A program made the translations under genes and the position numbers. Below the pieces are notes generated by a model, which saw nothing but the letters and a program-made list of their open reading frames with translations, was not told the DNA's origin and ran no database searches. A stretch of DNA of 64,000 nucleotides from Sphaerochaetaceae bacterium (GTDB lineage: Bacteria > Spirochaetota > Spirochaetia > Sphaerochaetales > Sphaerochaetaceae), in assembly GCA_024699225.1 (NCBI GenBank), contig JAILPZ010000062.1, positions 60,358 through 124,357 of the forward strand, given 5' to 3'. Below, piece by piece: positions 10,270 to 16,935 of the stretch (position 1 is the first letter of the stretch; each line of letters opens with the position of its first letter).

Positions 10270-10298
10270 ATTATAAAATAAAAAAGGCCTTCTGTAAA
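10270..10298 (-). promoter_or_regulatory. Promoter of the dnaG-rpoD operon
   Basis: Minus strand TTTACA (10293-10298), a 17-bp spacer and a perfect TATAAT (10270-10275). The -35 box coincides with the loop of the upstream tRNA terminator. The predicted start is near 10263, about 9 nt before the ATG. Confidence 0.7.
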
Positions 10299-10308
10299 AG
10301 AAGACCTT
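10278..10308 (-). terminator. Terminator of the tRNA-Thr/tRNA-Tyr transcript
   Basis: AAGGTCTTCT (10299-10308) pairs with AGAAGGCCTT (10284-10293) with one G-U pair; the distal arm runs into TTTTTTATTTTA. It lies just after tRNA-Tyr and overlaps the dnaG operon promoter. Confidence 0.8.
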
Positions 10309-10313
10309 CTTTA

Positions 10314-10395
10314 TGGAGAGAGAAGGATTCGGACCTTCGAAGACATCGTCAACAGATTTACAGTCTGCCCCCTTTGACCGCTCGGGAACCTCTCC
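10314..10395 (-). tRNA. tRNA-Tyr (GTA)
   Basis: Class II tRNA with a long variable arm. The acceptor GGAGAGG pairs with TCTCTCC; the anticodon loop is CTGTAAA with anticodon GTA; the T arm is GAAGG-TCCGAAT-CCTTC. The discriminator is A and CCA is not encoded. Confidence 0.96.
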
Positions 10396-10403
10396 GATAA
10401 TTA

Positions 10404-10424
10404 GACCTCTCAATTTGAGAGGTC
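10404..10424. repeat. Perfect hairpin between two tRNA genes
   Basis: GACCTCTCA-att-TGAGAGGTC, a 9-bp perfect stem with a 3-nt loop and no U-run. It probably forms in the precursor of the tRNA-Thr/tRNA-Tyr transcript and may mark a processing site. Confidence 0.6.
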
Positions 10425-10429
10425 CTTTA

Positions 10430-10503
10430 AGCCACCTGTCGGATTCGAACTGACGACCCCGAGATTACAAGTCACGTGCTCTGGCCAACTGAGCTAAGGT
10501 GGC
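10430..10503 (-). tRNA. tRNA-Thr (TGT)
   Basis: Acceptor GCCACCT pairs with AGGTGGC; anticodon loop CTTGTAA with anticodon TGT; T loop TTCGAAT; discriminator T; CCA not encoded. The anticodon stem CGTGA/TCTCG has a T-T mismatch at positions 29-41. Confidence 0.94.
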
Positions 10504-10524
10504 AATTGTCTAGCGACGAAGTTA

Positions 10525-10553
10525 AATCTACAAAAGAATACAAAGTTTTGCAA
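10525..10553 (-). promoter_or_regulatory. Promoter of the tRNA-Thr/tRNA-Tyr operon
   Basis: TTGCAA (10548-10553), a 17-bp spacer and TAGATT (10525-10530) on the minus strand, with the start expected about 15 nt before tRNA-Thr. Confidence 0.6.
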
Positions 10554-10602
10554 GTACCTCCACTAAACTTTTCATATTTTCTTCCAAATCTAACATAAAC
10601 AA

Positions 10603-10640
10603 CAAAAAAGAAAAGGACTGCCACCCAAAGGCAACAGTCC
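10603..10640 (-). terminator. Terminator after the repeat lipoprotein gene
   Basis: GGACTGTTGCC (10630-10640) pairs with GGTGGCAGTCC (10615-10625) through 11 positions including G-U pairs, with a short loop, then TTTTCTTTTTTG. Confidence 0.75.
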
Positions 10641-10665
10641 CAGTTCAACAATAAAAAATGACCAA

Positions 10666-11583
10666 TCAATTGCCTGAGTATACAGCAATAGTCCAACTTG
10701 AAGGTACTATTGAACCCGACGTCCAGCTACTATCTGCTACGCTTGAGTTTTTATAGAATGTTTTTGTTCCAGATGTATTAGAACCAGCACTTGTAAGCCA
10801 ATTATCAACATGCACACTCTGTATATTAGTTGTTGCAAGGCATGTAAGAGAAGTAAGATTTGAACAATTTTTAAACATTGAAGCATAACAACTATTGACT
10901 AATGATGCTGCGGGTAGTATAGGAGCCGTGGTGAGTACTGTACAACCATTAAACATAGAAATATAACAAGTCTGAGCTAATGTTGTAGCAGGAAGTTCAG
11001 GTGCTGCTGTAAGAGCAGTACAACCTGAGAACATACTTCTATAACAACTTTGTGACAAAGTAGTAGCCGGTAGTATCAGGTTAGAAGCATCAGTTAATTC
11101 TGTATCTCCGTAGAATAAACATGCAAAAGCATATATATGCATGTCCGTATCTGTAGCAAATGCACTTGAACTTAATAAACTCATAGCATTACCTGAAGCA
11201 GTATAAGGTTGATCAGCATCAATTTTAAAACATGTAGAATATGAACTGCCATTGCTTGTCTGAGTAGCATAAAGACTTACACTTGTACCAGCAGCAATTC
11301 CTGTAATTGTTCCGCTACTTGAGTCCAAGTCTGTCCAGGTTGTACCACCATCTGTTGAATACTTAACACTTCTATCAGTATAGTTTGAAAATGTTATAGT
11401 TGCACTACTACTATTTGTACTGAGGAAAGTAAGTCTCAATGGTATTGTTGAATAATCAATTGTTGTAGAACTATCATCAGAGGCTGAGTCATTCCAGAGC
11501 AAGTAGTCAACTTCGCCCTCACAGGCTACAAATGCAGTGAGAATGATTGAGATTAAAAGAATAACTGTAAATATTTTTTTCAT
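10666..11583 (-). CDS. Lipoprotein with three 26-residue leucine-rich-like repeats
   Basis: 305 residues; signal peptide and Cys21 after TAFVA suggest lipidation, so it is probably exposed at the cell surface. Residues 171-248 are three consecutive 26-residue repeats of the form LPATTLxxxCYxSMFxGC, followed by DNWLTSAG and a SIVPSSWTI end. This design belongs to the BspA-like surface proteins abundant in gut Bacteroidetes and other gut bacteria, often linked to adhesion. Before the repeats lies a beta-rich domain containing YSTDGGTTWT. A strong GGGAGG ribosome site precedes the ATG. It follows the outer-membrane-like gene by 12 nt and ends at a terminator. Transfer among gut bacteria is plausible but inferred. 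Confidence 0.8.
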   Translation of the reverse strand: MKKIFTVILLISIILTAFVACEGEVDYLLWNDSASDDSSTTIDYSTIPLRLTFLSTNSSSATITFSNYTDRSVKYSTDGGTTWTDLDSSSGTITGIAAGTSVSLYATQTSNGSSYSTCFKIDADQPYTASGNAMSLLSSSAFATDTDMHIYAFACLFYGDTELTDASNLILPATTLSQSCYRSMFSGCTALTAAPELPATTLAQTCYISMFNGCTVLTTAPILPAASLVNSCYASMFKNCSNLTSLTCLATTNIQSVHVDNWLTSAGSNTSGTKTFYKNSSVADSSWTSGSIVPSSWTIAVYSGN

Positions 11584-11595
11584 GTTCTGCCTCCC

Positions 11596-12138
11596 TTAAA
11601 ATTCAAAGTTTAAACCGACTTTCGGCAGAACTCTGTATTTAACGTAGTTTGTAGAATCTTTCTTGTTAAATCCGAATGAAGCGTCACAGCCAAAATCAAG
11701 ATAAAGATTGTCTTTAAGAAGATAAGCAGCATCAAGACCTGTAAGAACTGTAAATGACCAGGAAGTCTTCTCCATGTAGACAAGAAGATCAGCACCGGCA
11801 TCTGCATGGGCTTTTAAACTCCATGAATCAGAAAGAGGTAAAGAATAGCCCAAACCGCCAAAGAAAAGAATATTATTAAAAGCCTCCCGATCATCAGGAA
11901 GAAGGAAAGTATCCCAGGAAATACCTGATTCAAGGAAAAGACTGTCAGTAACATATCTGCTATAGACAACCTCAGCACCTATTCCGTAAGTAGAAACAAC
12001 AGGGTCCTGAGTGTCAATTGAAGAAGTTGCTATCTGAAGACCGTAAGGACGTACAGAAAAAGAAATGGCATTGTCACCTGCAAATACTGCACTTAAAAAT
12101 AGTGCTGAAAGCAGGATGAGTAGAAATAGTTTTTTCAT
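11596..12138 (-). CDS. Small predicted outer-membrane beta-barrel protein
   Basis: 180 residues with a cleavable signal peptide ending SAVFA. The mature chain alternates aromatic and polar residues in short strands (for example NLYLDFGCDASFGF) and ends in Phe (VGLNFEF), the C-terminal signature recognised by the BAM machinery. It looks like an 8-stranded barrel of the OmpA/OmpW size class, but no family could be assigned. It has no Shine-Dalgarno sequence; a perfect 9-bp hairpin lies 12 nt upstream. It is cotranscribed with the repeat lipoprotein. Confidence 0.7.
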   Translation of the reverse strand: MKKLFLLILLSALFLSAVFAGDNAISFSVRPYGLQIATSSIDTQDPVVSTYGIGAEVVYSRYVTDSLFLESGISWDTFLLPDDREAFNNILFFGGLGYSLPLSDSWSLKAHADAGADLLVYMEKTSWSFTVLTGLDAAYLLKDNLYLDFGCDASFGFNKKDSTNYVKYRVLPKVGLNFEF

Positions 12139-12150
12139 AACGCTTGATTC

Positions 12151-12173
12151 ATAGAAATTGCAAAAATTTCTAT
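12151..12173. repeat. Perfect inverted repeat before the OMP-like gene
   Basis: ATAGAAATT-gcaaa-AATTTCTAT, a 9-bp perfect inverted repeat with its near edge 12 bp from the start codon. It could be an operator or a 5' mRNA hairpin. There is no U-run suggesting termination. Confidence 0.55.
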
Positions 12174-12233
12174 TTACCCTTTTAAAAATTTATCTGATTG
12201 TTAGATTACTACATATATCTTTGAAAGGGCAAG

Positions 12234-12262
12234 AAAAAAGCAGCATGCTTTCACATGCTGCT
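12234..12262 (-). terminator. Terminator after the uracil permease gene
   Basis: AGCAGCATG-tgaaag-CATGCTGCT (12239-12262 when read on the minus strand) followed by TTTTTTCTT. Confidence 0.85.
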
Positions 12263-12295
12263 AAATTAGTTTGTTTTATTTGTTTGGTTTCTATA

Positions 12296-13669
12296 TCAGA
12301 AGCTTCCGAGGTCGCCCGGGTGTGTGCCTTCTCTTGAATTCTCATTGTCTGTTGTGAAGACATAATCCTTACCGGGAAGAATTGCATTTGTGAGAATACC
12401 TACGATTGAGGCAATTGCAAGACCTGTAAGTGTTACACTTGCGCTTCCTACGTTGAAGGTAATTCCGCTTGTAAATCCAAGACCACATACCAGGATAAGA
12501 GCTCCAATAATGAGGTTTCTTGACTGTGTAAAGTCAACCTTGTTTTCAACAACGTTTCTGACTCCGATTGCTGAAATCATACCGTAGAGGATAAATGATA
12601 CTCCACCAACGATTGCTGTCGGAAGGCTGTTAATCAGTGCTGAGAACTTCGGGCAGAAGGAAAGAACTATTGCATAGACAGCTGCAAGTCTTACTACCTT
12701 CGGATCATAAACCTTTGACAGAACCAGAACGCCTGTGTTTTCACCGTATGTTGTGTTTGCAGGACCGCCGAAGAAGGCTGACAGTGCTGTTGCAAGACCG
12801 TCACCGAGAAGTGTTCTGTTAAGGCCCGGATTCTCTACAAAGTTCTCACCTACTGTAGCTGAGATAGCTGAGATATCACCAATGTGTTCCATCATGGCTG
12901 CAATTGCAATCGGTGCCATAACCAGGATTGCTGTTAAGTCAAACTTTGCAATTGAACCTGAGAAGTTTGTGCAGAACTGGGGAAGACCAATCCATGCTGC
13001 TTCTTTAACTGCTGTGAAATCAATGAGGTTTGCACCAAAGAGGTTTGCAATCAGAGCTACTACATATGAACCTACTACACCGAGGAGGATAGGAATAATC
13101 TTAATCATTCCCTTGCCCCAGATGTTGGCAACAATGATTATACCCATGGCAAGAAGTGCAAGCGGCCAGTTTGTTGCTGCGTTGGAAACTGCTGATGGAG
13201 CGAGGTTAAGACCAATTAAAATAATGATCGGTCCTGTTACAATAGGAGGAAGGAATCTCATGACCTTTCTTACGCCTACAACTTTCATGATCAGAGCAAG
13301 AACAAGATAAAGAAGTCCTGCTACTACAATTCCGCCACCGGCGTACTGAAGCTTTTCAGCGGCAGAGATTGTTGCGTACTTACCTGTATTCAGGGCTGCA
13401 ATTGCTGCATATCCGCCAAGGAAGGCGAATGATGAACCGAGGAATGCCGGAACTTTGAACTTTGAGATAAAGTGGAAAAGAAGTGTTCCGAGTCCTGCCA
13501 TCAGCAGTGTTGTCTGCATGGAAAGTGGAAGTCCGAAACCATTTACAAGAATCGGTACAAGTACTGTTGCTCCGAACATTGCAAAGAGATGCTGAAGGCC
13601 AAGAACCATCATCTTTGGCTTTCCGAGTACTGTTGCATCTTTAATGGGCTGGTTAGAAATTTTTGTCAT
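12296..13669 (-). CDS. uraA: Uracil/xanthine-family nucleobase:cation symporter (UraA-like)
   Basis: A 457-residue inner-membrane permease of the NCS2 family, with about 14 hydrophobic segments. Family signatures are present: QHLFAMFGATVLVP near the N-terminus, MEHIGDISAISATVG and NTTYGENTGVL, whose glutamates correspond to the substrate- and proton-coupling residues of UraA. Uracil is the best guess because the permease is preceded by a leader-terminator arrangement of the kind used by pyrimidine genes; xanthine or uric acid cannot be excluded. A GGAGTTG ribosome site precedes the ATG, and a clear terminator follows. Confidence 0.88.
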   Translation of the reverse strand: MTKISNQPIKDATVLGKPKMMVLGLQHLFAMFGATVLVPILVNGFGLPLSMQTTLLMAGLGTLLFHFISKFKVPAFLGSSFAFLGGYAAIAALNTGKYATISAAEKLQYAGGGIVVAGLLYLVLALIMKVVGVRKVMRFLPPIVTGPIIILIGLNLAPSAVSNAATNWPLALLAMGIIIVANIWGKGMIKIIPILLGVVGSYVVALIANLFGANLIDFTAVKEAAWIGLPQFCTNFSGSIAKFDLTAILVMAPIAIAAMMEHIGDISAISATVGENFVENPGLNRTLLGDGLATALSAFFGGPANTTYGENTGVLVLSKVYDPKVVRLAAVYAIVLSFCPKFSALINSLPTAIVGGVSFILYGMISAIGVRNVVENKVDFTQSRNLIIGALILVCGLGFTSGITFNVGSASVTLTGLAIASIVGILTNAILPGKDYVFTTDNENSREGTHPGDLGSF

Positions 13670-13693
13670 ATTTCAACTCCTAAAATAGATTCC

Positions 13694-13724
13694 TAAAAAA
13701 AAGACAACCACAAAAGTGATTGTC
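13694..13724 (-). terminator. Leader attenuator terminator of the uracil permease gene
   Basis: GACAATCAC-tttt-GTGGTTGTC (13703-13724) followed by eight Ts (13695-13702). The first stem base is the base directly after the leader-peptide stop codon, so a ribosome finishing the leader would block hairpin formation. Confidence 0.88.
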
Positions 13725-13799
13725 TTAAAAATCAAAACCAATAGAAAATAAGGGAGCAAGTCCAAATCCGCTTGTGTAGATCAAAGTACCAAGGTTCAT
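13725..13799 (-). CDS. 24-codon leader peptide controlling the uracil permease gene
   Basis: The ORF starts with ATG after a very strong ribosome site (AAGGAGG, 13806-13812, 6-nt spacing) and encodes MNLGTLIYTSGFGLAPLF followed by SIGFDF. Its second half is U-rich in mRNA (TTATTTTC, GGTTTTGATTTT), and its stop codon directly abuts the terminator. This layout matches pyrBI-type attenuation: at low UTP, polymerase pauses in the U-rich stretch, the ribosome catches up and prevents termination. There is no run of codons for one amino acid, which argues against amino-acid attenuation. I found no PyrR-type site and no convincing promoter in the A-rich stretch upstream. Confidence 0.72.
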   Translation of the reverse strand: MNLGTLIYTSGFGLAPLFSIGFDF

Positions 13800-13896
13800 C
13801 TGCTGCCTCCTTAATTTCTAAGAAGGTAACCTATCAGAATTATGATTCTTTGAAAAGACCTGATCGGATGTTTTTTAAATTTTTTTTAATTTTCTT

Positions 13897-15201
13897 TTAT
13901 TTTATCCTTCTACACTCCATATAGTAGCGTTTCTCATTGGCCTCCCCCATAGAGAATGTCTTTCTTGGAAGAGCTCCATCCTTGATGATTGTGTCAAAGA
14001 AGGTCTCTTTATCTATGGCAGGAAGGAAGATTCCTATGTTGCCCTTCTCACTTCCAAGCTTGTCGGTAACATCAATTCCATGGATATAGTCAACTGTGTA
14101 TCCTTTTGAAATAAGAGAGTCGAGAATTCTCTGGATTGTACCTGCTGCAATATTTGACTTGGGATTCTTAATCCTTACATAGACATGCTTGTCTGCAGTG
14201 CAGTATCCAAATCCCTGTACCTTCTGGTCTTTGTTACGGGAATCAATGCAGTTCTTGCATTTGACTGTTTCATATTCAATTCCATCAGCATTCTTCTCAA
14301 GTTCCTTGATAAATACATCTTCAGGAACATTAAAGAGGACTCTGTGAATAGGCTCAAATACAAGACCCGGATCAAAGATATTCTCAAGTTCAACAAGACA
14401 GAATCTTGCAGGATGATTTTTCCTCTCCTCTTCTGAAAGACCTTTCTTTATATCTTCCCAGCAACTCTTAGCTGTAGCAAAGCTGTGGTTTCCGTCTCCC
14501 ATTGCAAATAAAAGAGGATTATCAGGATTCAGGTCTGCTGTAAGAGCTTCAAAACCTTCCAGGACAGTCTGAAGATCCTTCTCGTCGTTAACAAGGTAAG
14601 CTTCCAGCTTACCTCCGTTTTTCATAAGTTCTGTATCGTAAATCTTTGTAAGGGTGTCTCTTTTCTCATAAAGACTTTCAATAATCTTTTTCTTGTTGTC
14701 GGAAATGAGAACCATGATATGGGGAATCTCAAGTCCTGCATCCTTTCTGATTGCCTTTCTTGGCGGGATTCTTGAAAGAATGGTTCCTTCAGTAGCCCTG
14801 ATAAGGCTCTTTGAATCCTTTTCCCAGCTGTATCGATCAAGATCCAGTGCAGCCATCAGGCCAAGTCTTGATGTATTACCGCATGTTCTTTTAATAAGGA
14901 AGAAACAGTTTTCATATGTATCAAACAGGCCCTGTTTAATGTAGGAAGCCATTGTTCTGTTGATTTTTTCAATTCTCTGTTCGGAATCTCCGTCCTCAAG
15001 ATAACATTCAGGGAAGATTAAATGTAATGTTGAAGGACTGTCTCCCACATAGTCTTCAACATCTTTCCAGTATTCTTTTTCAGAGGTGTACTGGTCGCAT
15101 GCAACTACTGCCCACTTCTTAAGATTCGTATTTTTCTTAGGAATCATAATGTCTGCAGGTTTTAATCCGAGCTTAACAAATTTTTCAGAAACTAGTGCCA
15201 T
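13897..15201 (-). CDS. DUF1015 family protein
   Basis: 434 residues covering a full DUF1015 domain, recognisable from the N-terminal LKPADIMIPKKN region, HLIFPECY, and the central AMGDGNHSFATAKSCWE, which corresponds to the family's conserved DGxHR-like motif. The family occurs in many anaerobes and its reaction is unknown; it is probably cytoplasmic. It has its own promoter and an AAGGAGTAACT ribosome site. The uracil permease leader lies downstream on the same strand, with no clear terminator between, so partial cotranscription is possible. Confidence 0.85.
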   Translation of the reverse strand: MALVSEKFVKLGLKPADIMIPKKNTNLKKWAVVACDQYTSEKEYWKDVEDYVGDSPSTLHLIFPECYLEDGDSEQRIEKINRTMASYIKQGLFDTYENCFFLIKRTCGNTSRLGLMAALDLDRYSWEKDSKSLIRATEGTILSRIPPRKAIRKDAGLEIPHIMVLISDNKKKIIESLYEKRDTLTKIYDTELMKNGGKLEAYLVNDEKDLQTVLEGFEALTADLNPDNPLLFAMGDGNHSFATAKSCWEDIKKGLSEEERKNHPARFCLVELENIFDPGLVFEPIHRVLFNVPEDVFIKELEKNADGIEYETVKCKNCIDSRNKDQKVQGFGYCTADKHVYVRIKNPKSNIAAGTIQRILDSLISKGYTVDYIHGIDVTDKLGSEKGNIGIFLPAIDKETFFDTIIKDGALPRKTFSMGEANEKRYYMECRRIK

Positions 15202-15228
15202 AGTTACTCCTTAAAGTGTTCTGATCTA

Positions 15229-15256
15229 AGTATAAATCGTTTGCAACAAAATGCAA
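15229..15256 (-). promoter_or_regulatory. Promoter of the DUF1015 gene
   Basis: TTGCAT (15251-15256), a 16-bp spacer and TATACT (15229-15234) on the minus strand. The motif TTTTGTTGCA occurs twice in the -35 region. Confidence 0.6.
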
Positions 15257-15304
15257 CAAAATAATAAATCTAGACCATGTATGCTCAAATATATAAAATA
15301 GATT

Positions 15305-15652
15305 TTGATGATAGGAAAAAGAAGAGTTCTCAGTCTTTTAAATGAATCAGCAACCTTTATGACAGGCGTTTTTATCCTCTGTACAGCCCTGTATTTCTTT
15401 CTGTTTCTTTTTCAGATTGAAGAAGGCTTCTTTGCATTTTTTCTTAAACTGCTGGATGCTTTATTTTACTGTGAAATAGCTCTGAATGCTCTGATTATGC
15501 CTTTATCTGTTATTTTCTGGATTTCAGACTATACATTTGAATCAGGCTACTTTTTTAAAAGCATTATAAGAATCCTGATTAATACAGTTGTTTATGTAAT
15601 TATCCAGACTGTGGAGATTATGGTTATACGTGGTCTCAGTATCAGGATATAA
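15305..15652 (+). CDS. Small integral membrane protein, unknown
   Basis: 115 residues, mostly hydrophobic, with about three transmembrane segments (FMTGVFILCTALYFFLFLF; ALNALIMPLSVIFW; RILINTVVYVIIQTVEIMVI). No family recognised. The start is either TTG at 15305 or ATG at 15308; there is no Shine-Dalgarno sequence, and a TATAAA at 15292-15297 lies only 7 nt before the TTG, so the message may be leaderless. The 3' end overlaps the convergent tsaC by 11 nt. Confidence 0.6.
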   Translation: MMIGKRRVLSLLNESATFMTGVFILCTALYFFLFLFQIEEGFFAFFLKLLDALFYCEIALNALIMPLSVIFWISDYTFESGYFFKSIIRILINTVVYVIIQTVEIMVIRGLSIRI

Positions 15653-16199
15653 GGGAAGAAGCATCATAAAGCCCCTGTCTTAATACCTTAAACGGCTTTT
15701 CAGTTGCATCAATTATTGTAGACGCCACCTCTCCCTGAATTTCAGGTCCTCTTACAAGACAGTCAATTAATGCTTCAAATCTGTTGCAAATGTTGGAAAA
15801 ACTCACCAGTGTGGGTTCTCCTGACATATTTACTGATGTTGAATATACAGGTGAATCAAGTTTTTTAAGAAGTTTCTGCAAAAAAGGATCATCAGGGACT
15901 CTGATTCCTATAGTTTTCCCGTCTTTTGAGTTAAGTATTGCTGTAAACGGAGCCGGCCATGCGTTAAGAATCTCTTCAGGAATACTCTGGGCAAGTTCTT
16001 TGGCCTGCTCTTTTGTTGCAAGAATAAGAAAAGGCTTGTTTGCATCCCTTCCCTTAATATCTTTCAGTGGTTTTTCTCCAATACCATAAATTGCACAAAG
16101 GCCATAGATTGTGTCACAGGGAAGAACAACAACAGCCCCATCAGCCATCAATGTAGTAAGTGTCTGTAGGGTTTCCGGGTTTGTCTTGTTCAATATCAT
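15642..16199 (-). CDS. tsaC: Threonylcarbamoyl-AMP synthase (TsaC/Sua5/YrdC domain)
   Basis: Makes threonylcarbamoyl-AMP from threonine, bicarbonate and ATP, the first step of t6A37 formation in tRNAs reading ANN codons; TsaD, encoded at 56158-57168, catalyses the transfer. 185 residues covering one YrdC domain: VVLPCDTIYGLCA, IKGRDANKPFLI, IGIRVPDDP and STSVNMSGEP. The Sua5 C-terminal extension is absent. The start lies 59 nt inside the upstream FtsB-like gene; the next Met (20 codons in) would remove the first strand of the domain, so the long overlap is probably real. Confidence 0.92.
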   Translation of the reverse strand: MILNKTNPETLQTLTTLMADGAVVVLPCDTIYGLCAIYGIGEKPLKDIKGRDANKPFLILATKEQAKELAQSIPEEILNAWPAPFTAILNSKDGKTIGIRVPDDPFLQKLLKKLDSPVYSTSVNMSGEPTLVSFSNICNRFEALIDCLVRGPEIQGEVASTIIDATEKPFKVLRQGLYDASSLIS

Positions 16200-16632
16200 A
16201 GCTAGTCTGCCTTCTGGAATCTATAATTGCAGCAAATAAAACAACAACTGCAGAAATACCTGCTGCAATGAGAATGCATATTACTGGTTTTAAAGGTGTA
16301 AATTCAATAGTCTGAGGTTTTGTTTCAGCTATACTGACATTCTCCTGAAGGGCCGGGGTCTGAAACCTGTAAACCTCATCTCCTTCAACATAATAGCCGA
16401 GACTGATTGCAGCATCTCTTAAGCCTTCTTCAGTTGAAAGACTTTCACGCTGCATCTCAAGAGCCTCAAGTTCCATATTCATGCTGTCTTCTTCATATTC
16501 AACAGCCTGAAGCTGACTGATAAGTGCCTTGTTGTAGTAATATCCGTTGGTTCCGAAAATTCCACTTATCAGAAAGAAAAAGCTGAGGCATAAAGTAAGA
16601 AATATAAATATGTATTTTCTTGTCTTTGACAT
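16141..16632 (-). CDS. FtsB/DivIC-like septum formation protein with extra C-terminal membrane segment
   Basis: 163 residues: an N-terminal membrane segment (IFIFLTLCLSFFFLISGIFG), then a short coiled coil (KALISQLQAVEYEEDS) and GLRDAAISLGYYVEGDEVYRF, the pattern of FtsB/DivIC proteins in which a coiled coil is followed by an 'A..LG.v..gE.v' segment. Unlike canonical FtsB, a second hydrophobic segment (VICILIAAGISAVVVLFAA) follows near residues 120-140. It probably acts in the divisome with FtsL/FtsQ. ATG at 16632 is preferred over the in-frame TTG at 16638; TATTAT at 16644-16649 is close upstream. Its last 59 nt are shared with tsaC. Confidence 0.65.
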   Translation of the reverse strand: MSKTRKYIFIFLTLCLSFFFLISGIFGTNGYYYNKALISQLQAVEYEEDSMNMELEALEMQRESLSTEEGLRDAAISLGYYVEGDEVYRFQTPALQENVSIAETKPQTIEFTPLKPVICILIAAGISAVVVLFAAIIDSRRQTSYDIEQDKPGNPTDTYYIDG

Positions 16633-16683
16633 GTTCAATTTTTATAATAATCTCAAAAGCAAAAATGTGAAAGAGGTGTTCAA

Positions 16684-16935
16684 TTGAGTATTGTTTCAAT
16701 TATTGAACTTACATTTGTTATAATTTGTCTACTGATTCTTCTTATTGGAACCTTTCACAGTGCCAGAAAGGCCGGGGATTCACTGAAGAAAGACAAACTT
16801 CCTCCAAATTCATATCCCTCTTCATATTTTACAAGTTCTGTTGTTGAAGATGATCCGGATTATTATGATGTTGAAGCTCCGGATTCAATTGATGAAGATG
16901 AAGATGAAGAACTTAGTCTTCATGATTCAGAATAA
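16684..16935 (+). CDS. Small single-pass membrane protein with acidic tail, unknown
   Basis: 83 residues: an N-terminal membrane helix (IIELTFVIICLLILLIG), a short basic stretch (ARKAGDSLKKDK) placing the tail in the cytoplasm, then a Pro/Ser/Tyr segment and a strongly acidic end (DEDEDEELS). The start is TTG, supported by GAAAGAGGTG about 6 nt upstream and by the absence of another in-frame start nearby. It lies divergently from the FtsB-like gene, and its 3' end overlaps RNase Z by 23 nt. No family recognised. Confidence 0.65.
   Translation: MSIVSIIELTFVIICLLILLIGTFHSARKAGDSLKKDKLPPNSYPSSYFTSSVVEDDPDYYDVEAPDSIDEDEDEELSLHDSE

Noticed and set aside
10472-10696. 74-residue minus-strand ORF
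   Set aside because: It overlaps tRNA-Thr, its promoter and a terminator, and no ribosome site supports it.
13694-13897. PyrR or purine-riboswitch control of the uracil permease
   Set aside because: No PyrR-binding consensus or conserved riboswitch core is seen; a translated leader with terminator fits the sequence.
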